In this document: in pieces, positions 1-7,987 of the stretch
Position numbering within the stretch: the stretch's first letter is position 1
How the letters are laid out: each line of letters opens with the position of its first letter
From: Bifidobacterium vespertilionis
GTDB taxonomy: Bacteria > Actinomycetota > Actinomycetes > Actinomycetales > Bifidobacteriaceae
NCBI RefSeq assembly: GCF_008698145.1
Contig: NZ_RZNZ01000013.1
Span: forward strand, 1-64,000
Direction of reading: 5' to 3'
Length of the DNA stretch: 64,000 nt
The notes under the pieces: model-generated
Databases searched by the model: none
Seen by the model: only the letters and a program-made list of their open reading frames with translations
Told to the model about the DNA's origin: nothing
Made by a program: the position numbers and the translations under genes

Positions 1-18
1 CTGGTGTGGTGTTGGGGT

Positions 19-138
19 TTTGCGGTGGTCATGGCCCAGGGGTGACGCCCGGTTACTTTCCGAACCCGGTTGCTAAGGCCTGGCGCGGTGATGGTACTGC
101 ACTCGATAGGGTGTGGGAGAGTAGCACGCCGCCGCAAT
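19..138 (+). rRNA. rrf: 5S ribosomal RNA
   Basis: The sequence matches the bacterial 5S pattern: a terminal helix (TTGCGGTGG at 20-28 pairs with CCGCCGCAA at 129-137), the conserved CCGAACCCGG loop near 60-70, and the GATGGTACTGCACTC and GTGTGGGAGAGTAG blocks at about 89-124. Length is about 119 nt. It is followed directly by a strong terminator, so it is the last gene of an rRNA operon whose 16S and 23S genes lie left of the window. Ends are inferred from helix pairing and may be off by one or two bases. Confidence 0.94.
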
Positions 139-150
139 ATTTCTTTGTTT

Positions 151-184
151 GGCCCGGAGGGTGTTTGCCCTCCGGGCCTTTTTT
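151..184 (+). terminator. Rho-independent terminator of the rRNA operon
   Basis: An 11-bp perfect GC-rich stem (151-161 with 168-178) closes a six-base loop and is followed by six T residues (179-184). It lies 13 nt after the 5S gene. Confidence 0.93.
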
Positions 185-280
185 GTTTTCCGCGGGTTGG
201 GTTTGCCGGTGCGCGGGGTTGGGGTTCCTTCGACTGCGCGCTGGCTGGCTCCGCCCGGGATGGCGGGGTGGGGTTGTGTT

Positions 281-851
281 GTCATCCTGAACGCGGTGAA
301 GGGTCCTTAATTCCATGCACTGAGTGGCGGCCCGCCATGTTGCGTGATCCGCTGGCAGACAGGAAAGCGCGAACGGCTTGCCGGCGGATTTTGCGGCTCG
401 GTTCGACGCCGGGGCGAACCGGGCGTAGCCGGTCGCCATGTCATTCCGGATCGAAGCGTGCGGAGCCTTGACTGTGTGCGCGGTGTTAAGGATCCTTCGA
501 CTCGCTCCGCTCGCTCAGGATGACGGAGGCTGTCCTCCGCTTCACGGCTCAGCGTTCAGGATGGTGGGGAGCGTGGCTGCGCTCCGCCCGTGATGCCCGG
601 TTGATGACGCGAACCGGGCGTGAACTGGGCGGAACGGGATGCCGGTTTTGCAAACTGGGCGGATCCGGTCGTCTGGGGGCCGATTTGGGCTCCCAACGGA
701 CGCGTTCTGCCCGGTTTCGCGGATGCGGGGACCGGATTTGCCCGGTTTGATCCCGGTTCGGCTCGGCTGGCGTCGCGAACTGGGCGGAATGGAAGGCATG
801 GGGTGAAGTTAAGGATCCTTCGACTCCGCTGACGCTCCGCTCAGGATGACG
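281..851. repeat. Repeat block A: three GGATCC-type dispersed repeats
   Basis: The 710-bp spacer between the 5S terminator and the HTH gene holds no convincing gene. Copies of a dispersed element with ends GTCATCCTGA and (T)TAAGGATCC lie at 281-310 (reverse), 484-524 and 808-851. The same element recurs at 15.8-16.9, 33.9-34.1 and 56.7-56.9 kb. Open frames across this stretch have no ribosome-binding sites and no recognisable products. Confidence 0.8.
613..790. repeat. Cluster of AACTGGGCGG / TGCCCGGTT motifs
   Basis: Short motifs occur in both orientations: AACTGGGCGG at 623-632, 653-662 and about 779-788, and the reverse form (T)TGCCCGGTT at about 707-716 and 738-747. Spacing is irregular. 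This is a degenerate version of the better-preserved cluster at 16368-16564, and it likewise sits beside GGATCC-type repeats between convergent genes. Confidence 0.6.
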
Positions 852-901
852 AGAAGGGCTGCCTGCCTGACGGCTCGGTGGTCAGGATGGCAGCGGGGAA
901 G

Positions 902-1123
902 TCAGCGCCGGTCGAAGCTGATGGTGAGAGTACGGTCCATGCCGTGGGCCAGGGCCTCGAGCGTGCGGAATGAGGGGTTGATGTGGGCCTGCTCGATGCG
1001 GGCGATCGTGATGCGGGAGACGCCAGATCGTTCGGCAAGCTGATCCTGCGTCAGACCAGCCTCCTTGCGGGCCTTGAGCAGAGCGGCGCCCACTTCCGGA
1101 TAGATTTTGTTGTCATCGGCCAT
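902..1123 (-). CDS. Small XRE-family helix-turn-helix protein
   Basis: This 73-residue protein is almost entirely one HTH_3 domain. Residues about 13-66 include the typical stretch GLTQDQLAERSGVS followed by ITIARIEQ, where the recognition helix would lie. It should be a DNA-binding regulator or the antitoxin-like half of a module, but no toxin gene is adjacent. The start ATG has a good AAGGAG site 7 nt upstream. It is divergent from ileS; a possible -10 (TAGACT, reverse strand, 1153-1158) lies in the shared spacer next to a duplicated CCAGCCCAGTCT segment (1161-1172 and 1175-1186). The target is unknown. Confidence 0.85.
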   Translation of the reverse strand: MADDNKIYPEVGAALLKARKEAGLTQDQLAERSGVSRITIARIEQAHINPSFRTLEALAHGMDRTLTISFDRR

Positions 1124-1312
1124 GTGAAGCTCCTTGGTCTTGCTTTGCAGTCAGTCTAGCCCAGCCCAGTCTGCCCAGCCCAGTCTTGGCTTGTGTCCAT
1201 TTGACGCACATCAATCGTACGTCGTGTCATCCATGATACAGATTGATCCATACGATCGCTTATGGTCTGGTGCGGAATGATCGGACGGTCGCATACTGGC
1301 CGCGGGAGGTGT

Positions 1313-1557
1313 TATAGTAAGCGTCGTTGAGCGTTGATCCGTCATCAGCGGGGAGCTTTCGGAAGAACGGCCGCAAGGCTTATTAGAACCGACGGGTCCG
1401 GCCCGACACAGCCGGTCTCAAGTGGTCGTACGCGACGGAAGGCAGTTGATCGTGGCGTACGGCAAACGAGGTGGTACCGCGGCGATCGGTCCGTCAAGGA
1501 TTGTCCGTCGTCCTCGTGAGCAGACAACGAAGACTCACGTCACGAGGAGAACGAGCG
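1313..1557 (+). promoter_or_regulatory. T-box leader of ileS (translational type) with promoter
   Basis: A likely -10 (TATAGT, 1313-1318) precedes a structured leader. Within it are a CAGCGGGGAGC...GGAAGAACGG block (1347-1379) typical of actinobacterial T-box stem I, a candidate isoleucine specifier ATC at 1344-1346, and the T-box bulge GGTGGTACCGCGG (1470-1482), whose TGGT (1472-1475) can pair with the ACCA end of uncharged tRNA. The downstream half is not a terminator. TCCTCGTGA (1511-1519) is exactly complementary to TCACGAGGA (1540-1548), which contains the ileS Shine-Dalgarno sequence. Uncharged tRNA-Ile should therefore free the ribosome-binding site rather than prevent termination. The mechanism is inferred from known actinobacterial ileS T-boxes. 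Confidence 0.9.
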
Positions 1558-4500
1558 GTGAGCGAAAACGTATATCCCAAGGCGAACGAGGGCGGCGAGA
1601 CCGCACACGTCGCGCCGAACCCCAGCTTCCCCAATATGGAGGAAACCGTCCTTGACTACTGGGACAAGGATGACACCTTCAACAAGTCCGTGGAGCGTCG
1701 CCCTTCCGGAGACCACAGCCAGAACGAATTCGTGTTCTTCGATGGCCCGCCCTTCGCGAACGGCCTGCCGCACTACGGCCACCTGCTGACAGGTTACGCC
1801 AAGGACGTGATCCCGCGCTACCAGACCATGAAGGGCCACAAGGTCAATCGTGTGTTCGGTTGGGACACCCACGGCCTGCCCGCCGAGCTTGAGGCCCAGA
1901 AGGAGCTTGGCATCGACTCGGTCGAGCAGATCGAGAAGATGGGAATCGACAAGTTCAATGACGCCTGCCGCGCCTCCGTGCTCAAGTACACGCACGAATG
2001 GCAGGATTACGTGCATCGTCAGGCCCGTTGGGTGGACTTCGAGCACGGTTACAAGACCCTGAACATCCCGTACATGGAGTCGGTGATGTGGGCCTTCAAG
2101 CAGCTGTACGACAAGGGTCTGGCCTATCAGGGCTACCGCGTGCTGCCGTATTGCCCGAAGGATCAGACGCCGCTGTCCGCGCACGAGCTGCGCATGGACG
2201 CCGACGTGTACCAGGATCGTCAGGACACCACCGTCTCCGTGGCCGTCAAGCTGCGCGACGAGGACGCCTATGCCGTGTTCTGGACCACCACCCCGTGGAC
2301 CGTGCCCACCAACTTCGCCATCGTGGTCGGCGCTGACATCGACTACGTGGAGGTCAAGCCCACCGAAGGCAAGTTCGCTGGCAAGAAGTTCTACCTCGGC
2401 AAGGATCTGCTGCCGCACTACACCAAGGAGCTCGGCGAGAACTACGAGGTGGTGCGCGAGCTCAAGGGCGCCGAACTTGAGGGTCGTCGCTACTGGCCGG
2501 TCTTCCCGTACTTCGCGGGGGACGAAGCCGAGTCCGAGGGACACATCCCCGGCCCGAACGGCTACACGATCTTCACCGCCGACTACGTCGACACCGTTGA
2601 GGGTACCGGTCTGGTCCATCAGGCACCTTACGGCGAGGACGATATGAACACGCTCAACGCCAAGGGCATCAAGAGCACCGACGTGCTCGACGCGGGCTGC
2701 AAGTTCACCGCCCAGTGCCCCGACTACGAAGGCATGTACGTGTTCGACGCGAACCTGCCGATCCTGCGCAATCTGCGTGCCGGCGATGGCCCGCTCGCCC
2801 AGATCGACGAGGACAAGCGCGCGATCCTCTTCCAGGAGAAGAGCTACGTGCACTCCTACCCGCACTGCTGGCGCTGCGCCACGCCGCTGATCTACAAGCC
2901 GGTCTCCTCCTGGTTCGTCTCCGTGACCAAGATCAAGCCGCGTCTGCTGGAACTCAACCAGCAGATCAACTGGATCCCGGATAACGTGAAGGACGGCCAG
3001 TTCGGCAAGTGGCTGTCCAACGCGCGCGATTGGTCGATCTCCCGCAACCGTTTCTGGGGCTCCCCGATCCCGGTGTGGGTGTCCGATGATCCGAAGTACC
3101 CGCGTGTGGACGTGTACGGTTCCCTTGAGGAGCTCAAGGCCGACTTTGGCGACTACCCGCGCGACAAGGACGGCAACATCAACATGCACCGTCCGTGGAT
3201 CGACAATCTGACCCGCGTCAACCCGGACGACCCGACCGGCAAGTCCCACATGCACCGCATCACTGATGTGCTCGACTGCTGGTTCGAATCCGGATCCATG
3301 TCCTTCGCGCAGTTCCACTACCCGTTCGAGAACAAGGAGAAATTCGAGCAGCACTTCCCGGCCGACTACATCGTCGAATACATCGGCCAGACCCGTGGCT
3401 GGTTCTACGTGCTGCACATCATGGCCACCGCCCTGTTCGACCGTCCGGCGTTCAAGAACGTGATCTGCCACGGCATCGTGCTCGGCTCCGACGGCCAGAA
3501 GATGTCCAAGCACCTGCGCAACTACCCGGACGTGAACGGCGTGTTCGACAAGTACGGTTCCGACGCGATGCGCTGGTTCCTCATGTCGTCGCCGATCCTG
3601 CGCGGCGGCAACCTGATCGTCACCGCCGAGGGCATCCGCGACACGGTCCGTCAGATCATGCTGCCGGTGTGGAGCTCCTACTACTTCTTCACGCTGTACG
3701 CCAACGCGGCCAACGGCGGCAAGGGCTTCGACGCCCGCGCCCTGAAGCCCGAGGAAGTGGCAGGCCTGCCGGAGATGGACCGCTATCTGCTGGCCCGCAC
3801 CCGTCGCCTGGTCGCCTCCGTGGAGCATTCGCTGGACACGTTCGCGATCTCCGACGCCTGCGACGAGGCCGCCGACTTCATTGACGTGCTCACCAACTGG
3901 TACATCCGCAACAACCGCGATCGCTTCTGGAACGAGGACGCCAACGCGTTCAACACGCTGTACACCGTGCTTGAGACGTTCATGCGCGTGCTCGCCCCGC
4001 TCGCCCCGATGGAGGCCGAGTCCGTGTGGCGCGGTCTGACCGGTGGCGAATCCGTGCATCTGGCCGATTGGCCGTTCCTGACCGTGGGCGGTGATCCGGA
4101 CGCCGAGCCGACCGAGCTGGGCCGCGTGCTGGCGGACGATCCGAAGCTGGTCGACGCCATGGAGAAGGTGCGCGAGGTCGTCTCCGGCACCCTGTCCCTG
4201 CGCAAAGCCGCCAAGATCCGCGTGCGCCAGCCGCTGTCCAAGCTCACCGTGGTGGTGGAGGACACCGATGCCGTGGCCGCGTACGAGGGCATCCTCAAGT
4301 CCGAGCTCAACGTCAAGGACATTGAGCTGTCCACGCTTGAGAACGCCGCGTCGAACGGGCTGAAGATTGTGCACGAGCTCAAGGTCAACGCCCGCGCGGC
4401 CGGCCCGAGGCTCGGCAAGCAGGTGCAGTTCGCCATCAAGGCGTCCAAGTCCGGCGCTTGGCACGTGGGTGCGGATGGCGCTCCGGTGGTGGAGACCCCG

Positions 4501-4869
4501 TCCGGCGAGCTTGCGCTGGTCGAGGGCGAGTATGAGCTGATCAACCGCGTGGAGGAGGAGAACGCCGCCGAGCAGTCGGTGTCCGTGTCCGCCGCCCTGC
4601 CGACCGGCGGCTTCGTGATCCTTGACACCGCCCTGACCCCGGATCTGGAGGCGGAAGGCTACGCCCGCGACGTGATCCGCGCCGTGCAGGACGCCCGCAA
4701 GGCCGCCGATCTGGACATCGCCGACCGCATCAGCCTCAACCTGACCGTCCCGGCCGCCGACGCGCCGAAGGCCGAGCAGTTCCGCGAGCTCATCGCCCAT
4801 GAGACGCTCGCCACTGAGTTGACGATCGCCGCCGGCGACGAGCTGAACGTGAAGGTCGCCAAGGCCTGA
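1558..4869 (+). CDS. ileS: Isoleucyl-tRNA synthetase, type 2
   Basis: This cytoplasmic class I synthetase charges tRNA-Ile. The protein is 1103 residues, typical of the long IleRS2 form. The HIGH-type signature reads HYGH at residues 72-75 and the KMSKS loop reads KMSKH at 648-652, both as in the eukaryote-like type 2 enzymes. The GTG start at 1558 was chosen because it lies 9 nt after the GAGGA sequence that the T-box sequesters; an in-frame ATG at 1471 falls inside the T-box bulge and cannot be the start. IleRS2 enzymes are generally insensitive to mupirocin, so intrinsic resistance is expected but not shown here. Confidence 0.97.
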   Translation: MSENVYPKANEGGETAHVAPNPSFPNMEETVLDYWDKDDTFNKSVERRPSGDHSQNEFVFFDGPPFANGLPHYGHLLTGYAKDVIPRYQTMKGHKVNRVFGWDTHGLPAELEAQKELGIDSVEQIEKMGIDKFNDACRASVLKYTHEWQDYVHRQARWVDFEHGYKTLNIPYMESVMWAFKQLYDKGLAYQGYRVLPYCPKDQTPLSAHELRMDADVYQDRQDTTVSVAVKLRDEDAYAVFWTTTPWTVPTNFAIVVGADIDYVEVKPTEGKFAGKKFYLGKDLLPHYTKELGENYEVVRELKGAELEGRRYWPVFPYFAGDEAESEGHIPGPNGYTIFTADYVDTVEGTGLVHQAPYGEDDMNTLNAKGIKSTDVLDAGCKFTAQCPDYEGMYVFDANLPILRNLRAGDGPLAQIDEDKRAILFQEKSYVHSYPHCWRCATPLIYKPVSSWFVSVTKIKPRLLELNQQINWIPDNVKDGQFGKWLSNARDWSISRNRFWGSPIPVWVSDDPKYPRVDVYGSLEELKADFGDYPRDKDGNINMHRPWIDNLTRVNPDDPTGKSHMHRITDVLDCWFESGSMSFAQFHYPFENKEKFEQHFPADYIVEYIGQTRGWFYVLHIMATALFDRPAFKNVICHGIVLGSDGQKMSKHLRNYPDVNGVFDKYGSDAMRWFLMSSPILRGGNLIVTAEGIRDTVRQIMLPVWSSYYFFTLYANAANGGKGFDARALKPEEVAGLPEMDRYLLARTRRLVASVEHSLDTFAISDACDEAADFIDVLTNWYIRNNRDRFWNEDANAFNTLYTVLETFMRVLAPLAPMEAESVWRGLTGGESVHLADWPFLTVGGDPDAEPTELGRVLADDPKLVDAMEKVREVVSGTLSLRKAAKIRVRQPLSKLTVVVEDTDAVAAYEGILKSELNVKDIELSTLENAASNGLKIVHELKVNARAAGPRLGKQVQFAIKASKSGAWHVGADGAPVVETPSGELALVEGEYELINRVEEENAAEQSVSVSAALPTGGFVILDTALTPDLEAEGYARDVIRAVQDARKAADLDIADRISLNLTVPAADAPKAEQFRELIAHETLATELTIAAGDELNVKVAKA

Positions 4870-4892
4870 GCGTCTGAAGACTGATTGGCAGC

Positions 4893-4928
4893 AAAGCCCC
4901 CTTGCCGTTCATATGGCAAGGGGGCTTT
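4893..4928 (+). terminator. Terminator after ileS
   Basis: A 13-14 bp near-perfect stem (4893-4906 with 4915-4928) with an eight-base loop, ending in a T run. The A run at the other foot means it could also terminate the converging TetR gene. Confidence 0.9.
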
Positions 4929-4961
4929 TGTGTGCCTCGATTGTGTGCCTCGGCAATGTGC

Positions 4962-5705
4962 CTACAGGAGCGCGAGGTTGCGGGCGAAGGCCTGGCGTCC
5001 CAGTTGTTCGGTGAGGTTCGTGGCCAGCGCGGTCATGAGCGGAATGGGCTCCTGTCGTCCCCGCTGGAACCAGTCTCTCAGTATGCTCACAACGCCGCCG
5101 GCGATATAGTCGAATTGGTAGTTGCGCAGATCCTCCGCCCGGCGCAGCAGCAGTGCGGAAGATGCGTCGACGTCCGGGACGCCCTCCTTCACCATCGTTT
5201 CGATCGGCGCCATCGCTTCGGTGCAGATTCGTCTCAGCATGACGATGATGTCCGCGTACAGGGTGCTGTCGTTCGTGCCGGTGAGTAGCGTGAACAGATG
5301 TTCGTGCGTGTCGCAGTAGACGAAGATGTCTTTGATCAGGGGACCGAGTCTGTCCTGCTTCATTTCCGCGATGTGCGAGATGAAGATGCGCTCGCAGTCG
5401 GACACCATCTCGGTGCGCATTTGGTCAAACAGCTCCTTCACATCTTGGTAATGTGCATAGAACGTGACCCTGTTGACGTCGGCGAGTCTGGTCAGTTCGG
5501 TGACGGTGATTTTGTTAAGCGGTTTGGTGCCCAGCAGCTGCAGCAGTGCGTTCTGCAGCGCCGTCCGTGTGCGTCGTGTGCGTCGGTCCATGCGCTCCTC
5601 ATCGTCAGCTATGGTCGGCTTGGCCGCGGATGGCGTGATGGGATCGTCTTCTTTTGCGCTGGGCGAAATTACAGCTGTTTCTTTCATTACATTCTTCGCA
5701 TTCAT
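4962..5705 (-). CDS. TetR-family transcriptional regulator
   Basis: The 247-residue protein has a TetR-like HTH at about residues 40-90 (KITVTELTRLADVNRVTFYAHY contains the recognition helix) and a divergent helical C-terminal domain, probably for ligand sensing and dimerisation. Start ATG 5705 follows TAAGGA with 8 nt spacing; in-frame ATGs further upstream have no such site. It is divergent from the MMPL exporter, the usual arrangement for a TetR repressor controlling an efflux gene. A CCTTACATG inverted repeat in the spacer is the likely operator. The effector is unknown. Confidence 0.88.
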   Translation of the reverse strand: MNAKNVMKETAVISPSAKEDDPITPSAAKPTIADDEERMDRRTRRTRTALQNALLQLLGTKPLNKITVTELTRLADVNRVTFYAHYQDVKELFDQMRTEMVSDCERIFISHIAEMKQDRLGPLIKDIFVYCDTHEHLFTLLTGTNDSTLYADIIVMLRRICTEAMAPIETMVKEGVPDVDASSALLLRRAEDLRNYQFDYIAGGVVSILRDWFQRGRQEPIPLMTALATNLTEQLGRQAFARNLALL

Positions 5706-5715
5706 TGTCTGTTTC

Positions 5716-5847
5716 CTTACATGTGTAGCGTAATAGTGTCGCATATCACTCATTCCGTTGCGGGGATGACGGTTGTGCGAACGCCCTCGACTTCCCATAA
5801 TGATATCTCGAAAAACAACATATGTAGTAAAACACACGCATGTAAGG
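5716..5847. promoter_or_regulatory. Putative TetR operator pair in the divergent promoter region
   Basis: CCTTACATG at 5716-5724 and its inverse CATGTAAGG at 5839-5847 are perfect 9-bp complements that flank the spacer. Each overlaps the Shine-Dalgarno region of one divergent gene (TetR on the left, MMPL on the right). A CATATG palindrome lies at 5819-5824. The arrangement suits dual control by the adjacent TetR protein, but part of the match comes from the shared ribosome-binding motif. Confidence 0.45.
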
Positions 5848-5855
5848 AATTATTC

Positions 5856-7937
5856 GTGAAATCGAGACTGGGAATCGGCCGCCTACTGCTGCGGCACCGG
5901 CGGTGGGTGATCGCCGTATTCGCGTTGTTCACTGTGCTCGGCGCCTTCGCCTATCCACAGGTCAAGGTCAACTATTCGATGGCGGATTACCTGCCGCAGG
6001 ACTCGCCGTCGGTTGTTTCGCTCAACGATATGAAGGCGGCGTTCGGCGCCGGCGTGCCCAATGCCCGTCTGTATGCGGAGGGCATTTCACAGGCTCAGGC
6101 CGATCGTCTTGCCGATGATCTGGCGGACATCGATGGCGTGGACGAGGTCATGTGGCTGGGGTCGGTTGTGGATGTCAAGACGCCGGCGGCCGTGCAGGAC
6201 GCCGATACGGTCTCCTCGTGGAAGACCGATGACGGATACCTGTATCAGCTGACCATCGACTCCGCCAAGGCGGTCGATGCCATCGCGCACATCCGTGCCG
6301 CGGCGACGAACGATGGGGCGAGCGCGGTCTCCATGTCCGGCGATGGCGTCACCACGGCCGAGGCGCAGTCGTCCACGGGGCGCGAAATCCTGATCATCCT
6401 CGCCGTCGCCGTGGCCATCGTGGTGGGCATCCTGCTGCTCACCTCGCATTCGTGGTTCGAACCGGTGATCTTCCTCATCGTGATCGGCGTGGCCATCGTC
6501 ATGAACATGGGTTCGAACATCGTGATGGGGGAGATCAGTTTCATCAGCCAGATCTGCGGAGCCATCCTCCAGCTCGCCGTGTCCATGGACTACGCGATCG
6601 TGCTGCTCCACACCTTCCGTCGCGTGGAACGGGACATGCCGTCCGCGACGGCCGAAGAGGCGATGGCCGAGGCCATGCGTCGCAGCTTTGTGGTGATCCT
6701 GAGCTCGGCGGCCGTGACGTTCTTCGGCTTCCTGTCTTTGACGGTCATGCGCTTCGGCATCGGTGTGAACATGGGCGTCGTGCTTGCCAAGGGCATCGTG
6801 TTCAGCTTCCTTTCGATCATGCTGCTCATGCCATGCCTGATCCTCGCCCTCCTCAAGCCGTTGAACGCGTTGGAGCATCGCTATCTTATGCCGTCGTTCT
6901 CCGCGTTCGCCAAGGCGTGCATGCGTGTGGCCCTGCCCGCCGCGATTGCCATCGCCGTCATGGCCGTGCCATCCTATCTGGCCCAGGACCGCAACGCATT
7001 CATCTACGGGGCGTCCGATTTCGCATCCCCCGGCAGCAGCGTCCGCGTGCAGGCGGACCATATTGAAGAGGCGTTCGGCAAATCGGAGACATGGGTGATC
7101 ATGGTGCCGGAGGGCCGATGGGCGGACGAGCAGGCCCTGCAGGATGAGGTGGAACAACTGCCGCACGTGAGCGATGTGACCTCCTACATCAGCGAGGCCG
7201 GCAGGGCCATGCCGGTGGACATCGTTCCCGAAAGCCAGCGTGAGCAGATCATTTCGAACGGATGGTCCCGTCTGGTGGTTTCCATGGATGTGGAGACCGA
7301 TTCGGATGATGCCTACGCGTTGGTGCCCCAGATGCGCGAAACCGCGGCGCGGCATTATGGCGACGACTACCGATTGGTGGGCACCAGCGTGAGCACCTAC
7401 GACCTGAGGGACGTGGTGCGGGACGATTCGGCCAGGGTGCGCTTCTTCTCGCTCGGCAGCATCGCGCTGGTGCTGATGATCATGTTCCGGTCGCTGTCCA
7501 TTCCGTTTGTGGTGCTGCTTGCCATCGAGGCGTCGATATGGATCAACCTGGCCATCCCGTATTTCACCGGCGATACGCTCAACTACATCGGCTATCTGGT
7601 GATCGATGCGGTCCAGCTGGGAGCCGCGGTGGACTATGGCATCATCTACACGCGCGAATATCTGGACTGGCGGCGACGCGAATCCGCCCGCGAGGCGACG
7701 GAGCATGCCATCGGGCATTCGGCGGTCACGATCCTCACCTCCGCCTCGATCCTCGCATTCGCCGGCCTTGCCGTCCAGATGATCTCGTCGAATGGCGTGA
7801 TCGGCGAGATCGGCATGCTGATCTCGCGCGGTGCCCTGCTCGCCATGCTGATGATGTTCCTGCTGCTGCCATGGCTGTTCCGCGTGTGCGATGGGCTGAT
7901 CCGTCGCACGTCGATCGGCCTGGACTTTGCGAAATGA
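5856..7937 (+). CDS. MMPL/RND-superfamily membrane transporter
   Basis: The 693-residue protein has the two-fold MMPL layout: an N-terminal membrane segment (about residues 18-36), an extracytoplasmic domain, a block of membrane helices (about 170-330), a second extracytoplasmic domain and a C-terminal helix block (about 530-680). Proteins of this family export lipids, drugs or envelope material using the proton gradient. GTG 5856 was chosen because AAGGA lies 8 nt upstream; the frame stays open further upstream only because it overlaps the TetR gene antisense. It is followed 50 nt later by a secreted heptad-repeat protein, with TetR divergent. The cargo is unknown. Confidence 0.9.
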   Translation: MKSRLGIGRLLLRHRRWVIAVFALFTVLGAFAYPQVKVNYSMADYLPQDSPSVVSLNDMKAAFGAGVPNARLYAEGISQAQADRLADDLADIDGVDEVMWLGSVVDVKTPAAVQDADTVSSWKTDDGYLYQLTIDSAKAVDAIAHIRAAATNDGASAVSMSGDGVTTAEAQSSTGREILIILAVAVAIVVGILLLTSHSWFEPVIFLIVIGVAIVMNMGSNIVMGEISFISQICGAILQLAVSMDYAIVLLHTFRRVERDMPSATAEEAMAEAMRRSFVVILSSAAVTFFGFLSLTVMRFGIGVNMGVVLAKGIVFSFLSIMLLMPCLILALLKPLNALEHRYLMPSFSAFAKACMRVALPAAIAIAVMAVPSYLAQDRNAFIYGASDFASPGSSVRVQADHIEEAFGKSETWVIMVPEGRWADEQALQDEVEQLPHVSDVTSYISEAGRAMPVDIVPESQREQIISNGWSRLVVSMDVETDSDDAYALVPQMRETAARHYGDDYRLVGTSVSTYDLRDVVRDDSARVRFFSLGSIALVLMIMFRSLSIPFVVLLAIEASIWINLAIPYFTGDTLNYIGYLVIDAVQLGAAVDYGIIYTREYLDWRRRESAREATEHAIGHSAVTILTSASILAFAGLAVQMISSNGVIGEIGMLISRGALLAMLMMFLLLPWLFRVCDGLIRRTSIGLDFAK

Positions 7938-7987
7938 TCCTCTATTCCAACTCACATCCTCAACCACGTTGCATTAAGGAGCCTTCC

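Noticed and set aside
191..901. Protein-coding genes in the spacer after the 5S gene
   Set aside because: Open frames exist on both strands but overlap dispersed repeats, lack ribosome-binding sites and give Arg/Pro-rich nonsense.
1540..4800. Very long open frame antisense to ileS (over 1000 codons)
   Set aside because: It is a codon-bias shadow of the GC-rich ileS gene; its translation is low-complexity and it has no ribosome-binding site or recognisable domain. Similar antisense frames over the liv, cscAB, MMPL and prfA genes were dropped for the same reason.
5298..5855. N-terminal extension of the MMPL transporter
   Set aside because: It runs antisense through the TetR gene; the first membrane helix and the ribosome-binding site place the start at GTG 5856.
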